The notes under the pieces were generated by a model, which ran no database searches, was not told where the DNA came from, and saw only the letters and a program-made list of their open reading frames with translations. This document shows, in pieces, positions 6,492 to 13,565 of a DNA stretch of 16,795 nt (position 1 is its first letter; every line of letters begins with the position of its first letter). Source of the stretch: an uncultured Lachnospira sp. (GTDB lineage Bacteria; Bacillota; Clostridia; Lachnospirales; Lachnospiraceae); NCBI GenBank assembly GCA_934358235.1, contig CAKRKK010000029.1, positions 1 through 16,795 on the forward strand, given 5' to 3'. A program made the position numbers and the translations under genes.

Positions 6492-7868
6492 ATGAATAAT
6501 CAGGAAATGATGGAATTAACAACGGTTGATAAGAGCGAGTTCGAAGAGCTTGTTAAAGAATGTAAAAGGTCTGGCTCTATTGATCAGAATTTATACATAG
6601 AGTATGATGTTAAAAGAGGACTTAGAGATAGTAATGGTAATGGTGTACTTACAGGTCTTACAGAAATATCAGATGTCTGTGGTAATGAGAATGTTAATGG
6701 TAGAAAGATTCCAGTAGATGGAAGGTTATATTTTCAGGGCTATAATGTAGAAGATATAATAAAGGGCTGTACATCAGACAGATTCCGCTTTGAGGAAGCT
6801 ACCTATCTGCTTTTATTCGGTAATCTTCCAACACAGAAGCAGTTAGAAAGCTTTTTGAGAATACTTACAGATCTTCAGGAGCTTTCAGGAGCATTTATCC
6901 GTGATGTTATTATGAAGGCGACAAGTACGAATCTTATGAACTCACTTATGAAAAGTATTTTAAGTCTTTATTCATATGATGAGAATCCTGATGATATATC
7001 TATACCTAATGTATTAAGACAGTCACTCCAGCTTATAGCAAAGATGCCTCTTCTTACAGTATATGCTTATCAGTCATACAGACACTTTAAGCTTGATGGA
7101 ACACTTATGATTAAGAATCCTAAGAAGGGTTATTCAACAGCCGAGAATATACTTTATATGTTAAGGGATGATGGACAGTTTACAGAGCTTGAGGCGCAGG
7201 TTCTTGATATATGTCTTGTGCTTCATGCAGAGCATGGTGGTGGTAATAACTCAACCTTTACCAATCACGTAGTAACCTCTTCAGGTACGGATACATATTC
7301 AGCTATGGCAGCCTCTATAGCATCATTGAAGGGACCTAAGCACGGTGGTGCTAATCTTAAGGTGCAGGAAATGTTTGCAGATATAAAGGAGCATTGCCAG
7401 GATTGGAATAATAAAGAGGAAATATGTACATATCTTAATAAGATTCTTGATAGGGAAGCCTTTGACCATGCAGGACTTATATATGGTATGGGACATGCTG
7501 TATATACTAATTCGGATCCAAGAGAGGTTATATTAAAGAACTTTGCAAAGAAGCTTTCTGATGAAAAGGGTATGCAGAAGGAGTATGCACTTTATGAGAC
7601 AGTAGAAAAAGAGGCTGGACAGCTTATTATGCAGAAGAGAAAAATGTTTAAGCCGGTATGTGCTAATGTCGATTTTTATAGTGGTTTTGTTTATTCAATG
7701 CTTGGAATACCAGAAGAAATGTTTACGCCTATGTTTGCAACTTCACGTATATCAGGCTGGTGTGCACACCGTCTTGAGGAGCTTGTTAATGCAGGTAAGA
7801 TTATACGTCCGGCTTATAAGTATGTTGGATACCATAGAGATTATCCAAAGATGGAAGAAAGAAATTAA
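6492..7868 (+). CDS. gltA: Citrate synthase
   Basis: Condenses acetyl-CoA and oxaloacetate to citrate. In a fermentative anaerobe this typically feeds 2-oxoglutarate and glutamate synthesis through a partial TCA branch. The 458-residue protein has the PVDGRLYFQGYNVEDII region of the small-domain entry, LHAEHGGGNNSTF with catalytic His248, GMGHAVYTNSDPR with His335, and ANVDFYSG with Asp394, so the catalytic triad is complete. A Gly/Lys segment KGPKHGGAN corresponds to the CoA-binding region. GGAGG (6481-6485) lies 6 nt before the ATG at 6492; an in-frame ATG at 6435 has no such site and is rejected. A methylcitrate synthase activity cannot be excluded by motifs alone, but no methylcitrate pathway genes are adjacent. 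It is about 100 bp from aroA with no terminator seen, so readthrough is possible. Confidence 0.95.
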   Translation: MNNQEMMELTTVDKSEFEELVKECKRSGSIDQNLYIEYDVKRGLRDSNGNGVLTGLTEISDVCGNENVNGRKIPVDGRLYFQGYNVEDIIKGCTSDRFRFEEATYLLLFGNLPTQKQLESFLRILTDLQELSGAFIRDVIMKATSTNLMNSLMKSILSLYSYDENPDDISIPNVLRQSLQLIAKMPLLTVYAYQSYRHFKLDGTLMIKNPKKGYSTAENILYMLRDDGQFTELEAQVLDICLVLHAEHGGGNNSTFTNHVVTSSGTDTYSAMAASIASLKGPKHGGANLKVQEMFADIKEHCQDWNNKEEICTYLNKILDREAFDHAGLIYGMGHAVYTNSDPREVILKNFAKKLSDEKGMQKEYALYETVEKEAGQLIMQKRKMFKPVCANVDFYSGFVYSMLGIPEEMFTPMFATSRISGWCAHRLEELVNAGKIIRPAYKYVGYHRDYPKMEERN

Positions 7869-7969
7869 CAGTTTAATAACAGATAAGTGTTGTAATACAG
7901 TAAAATCAGGAATGTGATAGAAATATCGCAGGAATTAAGATTAAGAAGAATAACAGAGGTAATATCAGG

Positions 7970-9262
7970 ATGTCACAGTATAGGGTAAGAAAGTTAAACA
8001 AGCCAATTAATTGTGTTGTGGAAGTGCCGGGTTCTAAAAGTATAACAAACAGGGCTCTTCTTATGGCATCATTGTCAGACGGAGAGTGCAGGCTCAATGG
8101 TGTACTGTTTAGTGAGGATTCAAGACATTTTCTTACAAGTCTTATATCATTAGGATATATAATACAGGTGAACGAGGTTGAAAAGTATGTAGTTATAGAG
8201 GGGCACGGAGGCAATCTTCCTAAGAAGGAAGGTACTATTAACGTAGGAAGTGCAGGAACGGCTGCAAGATTTCTTACAGCCATGCTTGGTATGTCAGATG
8301 GAAGATATACGATTGAAGCATCAGAGCAGATGAAGAAAAGACCTATGCTTCCACTCTTTGAGGCACTTACAGATATGGGAGCTGAGTTTAAGTTCCTCGA
8401 AAAGGAGGGACATCTTCCGGTTGTTGTAACAGGTGCAGCGTTTGCTGGCAGAAAGCCAAAGGCAGAGGTATCAATAGATATAAGTGAAAGTACACAGTTC
8501 TTAAGTGCACTTATGATGACTGCACCGATGCTTGAAAGTGGTCTGAAGATTAATATAACAAGCAAAAAGACAGATGGCTCATATATAAGAATTACATCTA
8601 ATATGATGAAACAGTTTGGCTGTGAGGTTGTTCATGAAGGGGCAGTATATGAGATACCGGCACACGATAGTTATGTTGCTGAAACATACCAGGTAGAACC
8701 GGATGTATCGGCAGCCTGCTATTTCTATGCGGCAGCAGCGCTTACAGGCGGATATGCACTTGTAAGGAATGTAAGGAGCACATCCATGCAGGGTGATATG
8801 AAGTTTCTGGATGTATTAAAACAGCTCGGCTGCACAGTTTCAGAGGAGCAGGAGGGCATAAGCGTTACAGGACCGGCGAATGGTGAATATAATGGAATAG
8901 ATGTTGATATGAATGATTTCTCAGACCAGACCATGACACTTGCAGCACTTGCACCATTTGCAAAGACACCTACGGTCATAAGAAATATTGAGCATATCAG
9001 ATTACAGGAATCTGACCGTATAGAAGCTATTGCAAATGAGTTAAATGGCCTTTGCATAGATATAAAGAAGGGCAGAGACAGAATCGAAATCCTTCCGGGT
9101 AAGGTAAGGGCTGGCGTTGTTAAGACATATTCAGATCACAGAATGGCAATGGCGTTTGCACTTATTGGACTTAAGGTGGATGGTATAATAATCGATGATT
9201 ATGAATGCTGTGCCAAAACCTTTGAGAATTATTTCCAGGTACTTGAGGCAGCAACCTCTTAA
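7970..9262 (+). CDS. aroA: 3-phosphoshikimate 1-carboxyvinyltransferase (EPSP synthase)
   Basis: Transfers the enolpyruvyl group of phosphoenolpyruvate to shikimate-3-phosphate, the sixth step of the shikimate pathway. The 430-residue protein shows both inverted alpha/beta domains. Seen: PGSKSITNRAL with Lys23, NVGSAGTAARFL in the PEP-binding loop (a Ser-Ala-Gly-Thr form rather than the classic Asn-Ala-Gly-Thr), KRPM, SESTQFLSALMM, NDFSDQTMTLAALA with Asp319, RLQESDRI with Glu347 and Arg350, and SDHRMAMAFAL (388-398). AGAGG (7955-7959) lies 10 nt before the ATG. The next gene begins 21 nt after the stop and is likely co-transcribed. Other shikimate genes are not in the window. A long antisense reading frame over the first half is a shadow. 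Confidence 0.95.
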   Translation: MSQYRVRKLNKPINCVVEVPGSKSITNRALLMASLSDGECRLNGVLFSEDSRHFLTSLISLGYIIQVNEVEKYVVIEGHGGNLPKKEGTINVGSAGTAARFLTAMLGMSDGRYTIEASEQMKKRPMLPLFEALTDMGAEFKFLEKEGHLPVVVTGAAFAGRKPKAEVSIDISESTQFLSALMMTAPMLESGLKINITSKKTDGSYIRITSNMMKQFGCEVVHEGAVYEIPAHDSYVAETYQVEPDVSAACYFYAAAALTGGYALVRNVRSTSMQGDMKFLDVLKQLGCTVSEEQEGISVTGPANGEYNGIDVDMNDFSDQTMTLAALAPFAKTPTVIRNIEHIRLQESDRIEAIANELNGLCIDIKKGRDRIEILPGKVRAGVVKTYSDHRMAMAFALIGLKVDGIIIDDYECCAKTFENYFQVLEAATS

Positions 9263-9283
9263 GGCGGGGAGAATATAGATTAT

Positions 9284-10456
9284 ATGAATATTCTTATATA
9301 TAAGTGGAAAGTGTTTAATCAGGCAGATGTAAAAGCTGCTTTTGAATATTTCGGACATTCAGTTGATATGTTTGAGGAAAAGCCATTATCAAATAACAGC
9401 ATAACCGGGGTTAAGGAGCACGATAACAAGCTGCTTGCAGATGTATTTAAAGAATATGATATGATATTTTCCCTTAATTATTTTCCACACGTTTCAGATA
9501 TATGTGAACAGCTAGGAAGAAAATATATAGCATGGACAGTTGATAGTCCTCTTATATCGTTATATCATCAGTCGGTGTTTAATAGCTGTAATTATATATT
9601 TATATTTGATAAGTTCTTCTATTATGAATTAAAGCAGATGGGGGTAAAAAGAATATATTATCTGCCATTGGCTGTAAATACTGACAGACTGGACAAACAG
9701 CTTGCCTGCCAGACTAAAGAAGACAAAAGGGCGTACTATGCAGATATATCCTTTGTAGGAGGAATGTATCACAAGAATTCCTATGATGGCATTAAGGATA
9801 AGTTTCCGGCATATCTGAAGGGCTATTTTGATGCGGCTATGTTAGCACAGCTTAATATATATGGTGATAATATTATAGATGAACTGCTTACAGTTGATAT
9901 ATTAAAGGAGCTGACAGAGCTTATTGATTTCAGACAGGAGGAACGGGCATTTTCCGATATAAGGCTTGTATTTGAATCGACATTTCTTGGCTTCAAGCTT
10001 GCTAATATAGAAAGAGTGAGGACTCTTAATCTGTTAGCGGAAAGTATGGATGTAGCCTTATATACAGATGAGCCAGATGATGGGCTTAAGGGGGTTAAGC
10101 TTAAGGGAACAGTTGATTATATGACAGGCATGCCTAAGGTGTTTAGTAATTCCTGCATCAATCTTAATATGACAATCCGTAATATCCGTACAGGCATACC
10201 ATTACGTGTATGGGACATACTTGGTGCAGGAGGATTTCTGCTTACGAATTTTCAGATAGAACTGCCGGATTATTTTAAGAATGGAAGAGATATTGTGTAT
10301 TATGAGGATATGTATGACTGCCAGAAAAAAGCAGATTATTATATGAAGCACGAGGATGAACGTAAACAGATTGCTCTTAATGGATACAGAATCGTAAAGA
10401 ATAAGCACAGCTATATAAACAGAGTGGAAGCTATACTTGCTGCAATCATAGCTTGA
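9284..10456 (+). CDS. CgeB-type glycosyltransferase (DUF3880 plus glycosyltransferase family 1-like domain)
   Basis: A 390-residue two-domain protein. The N-terminal half (1-135) resembles DUF3880: it opens with a Rossmann strand MNILIYKWKVF, then has MIFSLNYFPHVSDICEQLG (60-78) and KYIAWTVDSPLISL (80-93). The C-terminal half resembles the glycosyltransferase 1-like domain of CgeB proteins, with SCINLNMTIRNIRTGIPLRVWD (about 290-311), LGAGGFLLTN (313-322) as the nucleotide-sugar loop, GRDIVYYED (about 332-340) and a helical tail ending NRVEAILAAI. There is no signal peptide or membrane helix, so it acts in the cytoplasm on an unknown acceptor, perhaps a cell-surface or protein glycan. GGGGAG (9266-9271) lies 12 nt before the ATG, and the gene sits 21 nt after aroA. 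The acceptor and sugar are not inferable. Confidence 0.85.
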   Translation: MNILIYKWKVFNQADVKAAFEYFGHSVDMFEEKPLSNNSITGVKEHDNKLLADVFKEYDMIFSLNYFPHVSDICEQLGRKYIAWTVDSPLISLYHQSVFNSCNYIFIFDKFFYYELKQMGVKRIYYLPLAVNTDRLDKQLACQTKEDKRAYYADISFVGGMYHKNSYDGIKDKFPAYLKGYFDAAMLAQLNIYGDNIIDELLTVDILKELTELIDFRQEERAFSDIRLVFESTFLGFKLANIERVRTLNLLAESMDVALYTDEPDDGLKGVKLKGTVDYMTGMPKVFSNSCINLNMTIRNIRTGIPLRVWDILGAGGFLLTNFQIELPDYFKNGRDIVYYEDMYDCQKKADYYMKHEDERKQIALNGYRIVKNKHSYINRVEAILAAIIA

Positions 10457-10544
10457 GATGATATGCAATAAATATGTAATTAAATACACAAAAATATTTT
10501 TTTCGTAGTTACGTTTGCTTAAGAGGTGTAATATTGAAATAAAG

Positions 10545-10587
10545 CCGGGATGACAATAGTGGATAGATAAGCCATCCTTAATCCCGG
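10545..10587 (+). promoter_or_regulatory. Inverted repeat / structured leader before the serine hydrolase
   Basis: CCGGGAT (10545-10551) pairs perfectly with ATCCCGG (10581-10587). Inside, GGAT (10561-10564) can pair with ATCC (10574-10577). An alternative helix GGATG (10548-10552) with CATCC (10573-10577) would exclude the outer stem. There is no T run after it, so it is not a simple terminator. The rest of the 142-bp gap (10457-10598) is A/T-rich, with no confident promoter. Confidence 0.45.
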
Positions 10588-10631
10588 ATAGAACAGATAT
10601 GTTTTGGCAGATGACAGACAGGAGAAGAGAT

Positions 10632-12146
10632 ATGAACGAATTATTTAAATATGCAGCACCATCAGAATGTAATATTGATTATCATAATCTTATGAATTTT
10701 GCAAGACGTCTTGAGGAACAGGATATTCCTATGCATAGCATTACAGTTATGAGAGGAAATAAGATATGCATGGAAGCTTATTATGCTCCATATGATAAGA
10801 AAACACTACATCGTATGTTCTCTATGACAAAGACTCTTGTATCACTTGGTATAGGAAAGTTGTGTGAAGAGGGAAAGCTCTCGTTAGATGATCATATAAT
10901 TGATTACTTTAGTGACAAGCTTCCAAAGGAGGGAGCATATGAATATACGAGCCTGCTCACAATAAGAGATATGCTTACTATGCGTACCTGCCATGATAAA
11001 ACTACATATAAGGGGGAAGGTGTAACTGACTGGGTTGGTTCATTTTTTACAACAAAGCCGGTTCACGCACCAGGTACCCAGTTTTCATATGATACTTCAT
11101 CAACACATGTTCTTGGAGCACTTATAGAAAGACTTTCAGGAATGAAGCTTCTTGATTATCTAAGAAAGAGCTTTCTTGATGAAATAGGTTTTTCTGATGA
11201 GGCATATATAATTGATGATCCGTATGGTATTCCTATGGGAGGTTCAGGCTTATGCGCACTGCCATCAGATATGCTTAAGGTTATATATCTTATATCAAAG
11301 GATGGTGCATGGAACGGAAAGCAGCTTATTTCGGCAGATTATATAAAAGCAGCACATTCTGCACAGAGTGATCCATATGGAAAGAGCGGTACATTAGAGG
11401 AAATGCAGGGGTATGGCTACCAGATATGGATGACAAGACATGGAGGCTATGCTCTTTATGGAATGGCAGGACAACTGGCGCTTTATGTTCCGGATAAAGA
11501 TATATATATGGTGACAACGGCAGATACCCAGGGACGTCAGGGCGGCGTACAATGTATATACGATGCGTTCTGGGAGGAAGTATATAACAAGCTTGATGAT
11601 GATAAAAAGGTTGAAGCAGAATCAGCAGAGGATATGAAGCAATACAGTAAATATCTTGAAACAAGAAGCTTATTTACACTTGCTTCAAACGTACATTCCT
11701 CTTATGAAGCGGATATAGCTGGTGTTACATATATGTGTGATGATAATGAATGTGGCATGAAAGAAATCCGTGTTGATATATTTGATAGTGCTTCTGATGA
11801 CGATAAGGCTGAGGATTCAGATAAGACAGGCAAAAGGTCTGACGCAGCGGCAGGTAAGTATGGCATACTTACATATTCTAATAAAACAGGAGAGCATAGC
11901 ATAAGGTTTGGCTTTGGCTATAACATAGAAGCTGAATTTCCAGTTTATAATTTCAGATGTGCAGCGTCCGGAGCCTGGAAGAATGATAATAATCTGCTGA
12001 TAAAGATACAGATAATAGATTCAGCAGTTGGTAATCTTTATATATCACTTTCGTATAAGGATAAATATGCATCAGTATTTTTAAAGAAGCTTGAGGAAAC
12101 ATATTTTAATGAGTTCAACGGTGTATTTGGTGCTGTTTGTAAATAA
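10632..12146 (+). CDS. Serine hydrolase of the beta-lactamase / class C (DUF-type) family, cytoplasmic
   Basis: A 504-residue protein whose first ~320 residues form a penicillin-binding-protein-like serine hydrolase domain. The nucleophile motif is SMTK (Ser64, Lys67), the second motif is YDT (Tyr153), and GMAGQLALYV near residue 290 occupies the position of the third (KTG/HxG-type) motif. Typical class C landmarks flank them: EEGKLSLDDHIIDYF, TIRDMLTMRTCHD and PGTQFSYDTSSTHVLG. No signal peptide is visible, unlike resistance beta-lactamases or PBPs, so an intracellular esterase or peptidase-like role is more likely. A C-terminal part (about 345-504) contains an acidic Asp/Ser/Lys linker and a beta-rich module that I do not recognise. 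GGAG (10621-10624) lies 7 nt before the ATG at 10632; the in-frame ATG at 10599 is rejected. A strong terminator follows. Confidence 0.85.
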   Translation: MNELFKYAAPSECNIDYHNLMNFARRLEEQDIPMHSITVMRGNKICMEAYYAPYDKKTLHRMFSMTKTLVSLGIGKLCEEGKLSLDDHIIDYFSDKLPKEGAYEYTSLLTIRDMLTMRTCHDKTTYKGEGVTDWVGSFFTTKPVHAPGTQFSYDTSSTHVLGALIERLSGMKLLDYLRKSFLDEIGFSDEAYIIDDPYGIPMGGSGLCALPSDMLKVIYLISKDGAWNGKQLISADYIKAAHSAQSDPYGKSGTLEEMQGYGYQIWMTRHGGYALYGMAGQLALYVPDKDIYMVTTADTQGRQGGVQCIYDAFWEEVYNKLDDDKKVEAESAEDMKQYSKYLETRSLFTLASNVHSSYEADIAGVTYMCDDNECGMKEIRVDIFDSASDDDKAEDSDKTGKRSDAAAGKYGILTYSNKTGEHSIRFGFGYNIEAEFPVYNFRCAASGAWKNDNNLLIKIQIIDSAVGNLYISLSYKDKYASVFLKKLEETYFNEFNGVFGAVCK

Positions 12147-12156
12147 TACGTGATAG

Positions 12157-12200
12157 CTGCTGTGGATATTCGGTTTACGGATATTCACAGCAGTTTTTTT
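12157..12200 (+). terminator. Rho-independent terminator of the serine hydrolase gene
   Basis: Arms 12157-12169 and 12181-12193 form a 13-bp stem (one G-U pair) with an 11-nt loop, followed by seven T residues (12194-12200). It begins 10 bp after the stop codon. The opposite strand has no T run after the stem, so it mainly serves the plus-strand gene. Confidence 0.92.
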
Positions 12201-12214
12201 ATATACGGTTGGGA

Positions 12215-12949
12215 TTAAATCCATCCGCCATCATACTGGATAATCTGTCCGGTAAGATATTCATCTGCCTCAGCCAGCATTTTAACAAGTCTGGCGACAC
12301 CCTCAGGACTTCCGAGCGTGCCGGCTGGGATCTCAGAGGCTAATTCCTCCAATTCCTCTGTACTTAAATGTCCATTCATAACGGTATCAATAGCACCGCA
12401 GGCGATTGCATTTACCTGAATATGACTTGGTGCAAGCTCCTTTGCAAGTGCCTTTGTAAAAGCATTGACAGCACCTTTTGAAGCAGAATATGCTACCTCG
12501 CAGCTTGCACCATATACCCCCCATACAGAAGATATGTTGATAATCCTGCCCTGATGACGCTGCAGCATATTATTGACAGCAAAGTGGCAGCAGTTGTATA
12601 CAGAATTAAGATTGACAGATATAATATCATTCCACATAGCAGGTGTCATATCCTGAAAAAGTCCGATAGAAGCTATTCCGGCATTGTTAATAAGCAAATC
12701 CACCTTTCCATAACGGGTAATTGCAATATCAAACATCTCCTCAACATTTTCATAGCAGCCCATATCACCTACATAAGCTGTGCAGGCAGAACCCTTTGCA
12801 ATTATTTCTGCATAAGTTTTATCAAGGTCACTTGCACTTTTAGAACAGCTTATAACAAGGTTTGTTGCAGGTGAGGCAAGATAGATAGCTATAGCCCTGC
12901 CTATTCCACGTGACGCACCTGTGACAATTATAGTTGTATTATTATTCAT
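12215..12949 (-). CDS. FabG-like short-chain dehydrogenase/reductase
   Basis: A 244-residue classical SDR of the 3-oxoacyl-ACP reductase type. Seen: TGASRGIG (10-17), NNAG (88-91), Asn113, catalytic Ser141, Tyr154 and Lys158 (YSASK), and a C-terminal GQIIQYDGGWI typical of FabG-like proteins. It stands alone rather than in a fab operon, so a role in fatty acid synthesis is not supported by context; a sugar, steroid or other carbonyl substrate is equally possible. The second-strand end (ISCSKSAS) does not decide NADPH versus NADH. The ATG at 12949 has TGAGG (12960-12956) with a 6-nt spacer and is preferred over the in-frame ATG at 12961. The gene is convergent with the serine hydrolase and shares a leader pattern with the SDR at 4062-4841. 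Confidence 0.92.
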   Translation of the reverse strand: MNNNTTIIVTGASRGIGRAIAIYLASPATNLVISCSKSASDLDKTYAEIIAKGSACTAYVGDMGCYENVEEMFDIAITRYGKVDLLINNAGIASIGLFQDMTPAMWNDIISVNLNSVYNCCHFAVNNMLQRHQGRIINISSVWGVYGASCEVAYSASKGAVNAFTKALAKELAPSHIQVNAIACGAIDTVMNGHLSTEELEELASEIPAGTLGSPEGVARLVKMLAEADEYLTGQIIQYDGGWI

Positions 12950-12981
12950 ACCAATCCTCATTTCTGCGCATTTGTGCGCTC

Positions 12982-13011
12982 ATTATATCATAAAACCACA
13001 TCGCCTAAGCA
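12982..13011 (-). promoter_or_regulatory. Extended -10 promoter of the FabG-like gene
   Basis: On the minus strand, TGATATAAT (12990-12982) is a perfect TATAAT with an extended TGn element. A weak -35 candidate TGCTTA lies at 13011-13006 after 15 bp, overlapping a GCAGG/CCTGC dyad (13009-13013 and 13025-13029). The start point would fall near 12975, inside the perfect GCGCA/TGCGC dyad (12966-12970 and 12975-12979). Confidence 0.5.
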
Positions 13012-13181
13012 GGAGGTATAACAGCCTGCAGGATGCGTATTCACATCGTTTCCAATTCTATATCAAAAAAATATATAAAACAACCTTGACTTTTTACAGC
13101 TTGTGCATCATTAACAAATGAAAAGCTTTATGTAAGAACCTTAGAAAGTTATTCGACAATAATTGACAGGAAATCAAGAAG

Positions 13182-13282
13182 TTATCCACCGGCAAAGGTA
13201 CCCATATAAGCCATATTTTTAGTTATACACCAAGTTATCCACATTATCCACAATAAAAGTGTATAAAAGCTGCTGTGGATTA
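13182..13282. other. Cluster of DnaA-box-like 9-mers
   Basis: Two perfect DnaA boxes TTATCCACA abut at 13235-13243 and 13244-13252. Near-matches TTATCCACC (13182-13190) and TTATACACC (13223-13231) share the same orientation. TGTGGATTA (13274-13282) is a one-mismatch box on the other strand, and TGTGCATCA (13102-13110) is a further weak one. A very A/T-rich stretch follows to about 13420. No dnaA, dnaN or rpmH gene is in the window. Being in a long intergenic region, the cluster could be a DnaA titration or regulatory site, or part of an origin. Confidence 0.6.
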
Positions 13283-13365
13283 TGAAAGTAAAACAGAATA
13301 CATGTTTTGTTAAAATATCCGAAAATAAAAGGAATATTAAAAAAATGTATAATTTTTCTTGACAT
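13219..13365 (-). CDS. Possible small protein of 48 residues
   Basis: A short minus-strand ORF starts at an ATG (13365) with a perfect AGGAGGT (13377-13371) 5 nt upstream, behind a near-consensus promoter at 13422-13393. The protein would be MSRKIIHFFNIPFIFGYF followed by a mixed aromatic and Asn-rich tail ending VDNLVYN. The first 30 residues are hydrophobic and aromatic, possibly membrane-associated. Most codons are A/T-rich, and the C-terminal half is read through the DnaA-box cluster, so the coding potential is uncertain. A longer in-frame start at 13425 lies upstream of the promoter and is rejected. I recognise no family. The expression signals are strong; the protein itself is unproven. 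Confidence 0.35.
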   Translation of the reverse strand: MSRKIIHFFNIPFIFGYFNKTCILFYFHNPQQLLYTFIVDNVDNLVYN

Positions 13366-13392
13366 AATTAACCTCCTGTGAAGTGTAAAATA

Positions 13393-13422
13393 ATTATATA
13401 AAATATAAGTAAATTGTGTGAA
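13393..13422 (-). promoter_or_regulatory. Near-consensus minus-strand promoter, back to back with the hpf promoter
   Basis: On the minus strand, TTCACA (13422-13417), an 18-bp spacer and a perfect TATAAT (13398-13393) form a good sigma-A promoter. Its -35 box lies 5 bp from the -35 box of the hpf promoter on the other strand, so the two polymerases would compete. The product would start near 13386, nine bases before an AGGAGGT ribosome site. Confidence 0.5.
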
Positions 13423-13427
13423 CATAC

Positions 13428-13455
13428 TTGTCTAAATGTAAAATTGTGTTATAAT
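13428..13455 (+). promoter_or_regulatory. Sigma-A promoter of hpf with extended -10
   Basis: TTGTCT (13428-13433), a 16-bp spacer and a perfect TATAAT (13450-13455) preceded by TGT (extended -10) form a strong promoter. Transcription would start near 13462, leaving a leader of about 100 nt. Confidence 0.75.
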
Positions 13456-13468
13456 AACATTATCAAAA

Positions 13469-13537
13469 ATCGTGAGGCACATTTGGTTAGTAAGTTGGCT
13501 ATATTCCTTATATATCCTTATAGACAGGCAACACGAT
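13469..13537 (+). promoter_or_regulatory. Possible structured leader of hpf
   Basis: ATCGTG (13469-13474) pairs with CACGAT (13532-13537) and encloses GTTG/CAAC (13494-13497 with 13529-13532, overlapping the outer arm by one base) and CTATA/TATAG (13499-13503 with 13519-13523). The fold ends 13 nt before the AAGGAG ribosome site. RNA motifs have been described upstream of raiA/hpf genes in Firmicutes, but I cannot match this to them by eye. Confidence 0.3.
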
Positions 13538-13565
13538 AATAAAGTGATAGAAGGAGTTGGACATC

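Noticed and set aside
7906..8565. 219-codon open frame antisense to aroA
   Set aside because: It lies wholly over a secure aroA coding region, has no ribosome site and encodes a low-information Ser/Pro/Leu-rich protein; it is a mirror of aroA codon bias.
10632..12146. Antibiotic-resistance beta-lactamase
   Set aside because: Only the general fold motifs are present; there is no signal peptide and the family is very broad, so resistance is not supported.
13009..13032. GCAGG/CCTGC dyad with a following SbfI-like palindrome as a terminator or attachment site
   Set aside because: Short stem, 11-nt loop, no T run and no integrase or duplication nearby; at most a possible operator for the adjacent SDR promoter.
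12155..13280. 13-bp repeat AGCTGCTGTGGAT at 12155-12167 and 13268-13280
   Set aside because: One copy is the stem of a terminator and the other is part of the DnaA-like region; no flanking similarity supports a common origin.
13359..13389. Second upstream hpf promoter TTGACA (13359-13364)
   Set aside because: The -35 match is perfect, but the only -10 candidates (TGTAAA at 19 bp spacing) are poor, and the downstream extended -10 promoter is far better.
13182..13420. Calling the region the chromosomal oriC
   Set aside because: The DnaA boxes and A/T-rich stretch fit, but no dnaA, dnaN or rpmH is nearby and GC skew cannot be measured from this window; it is kept as a cluster of unknown role.
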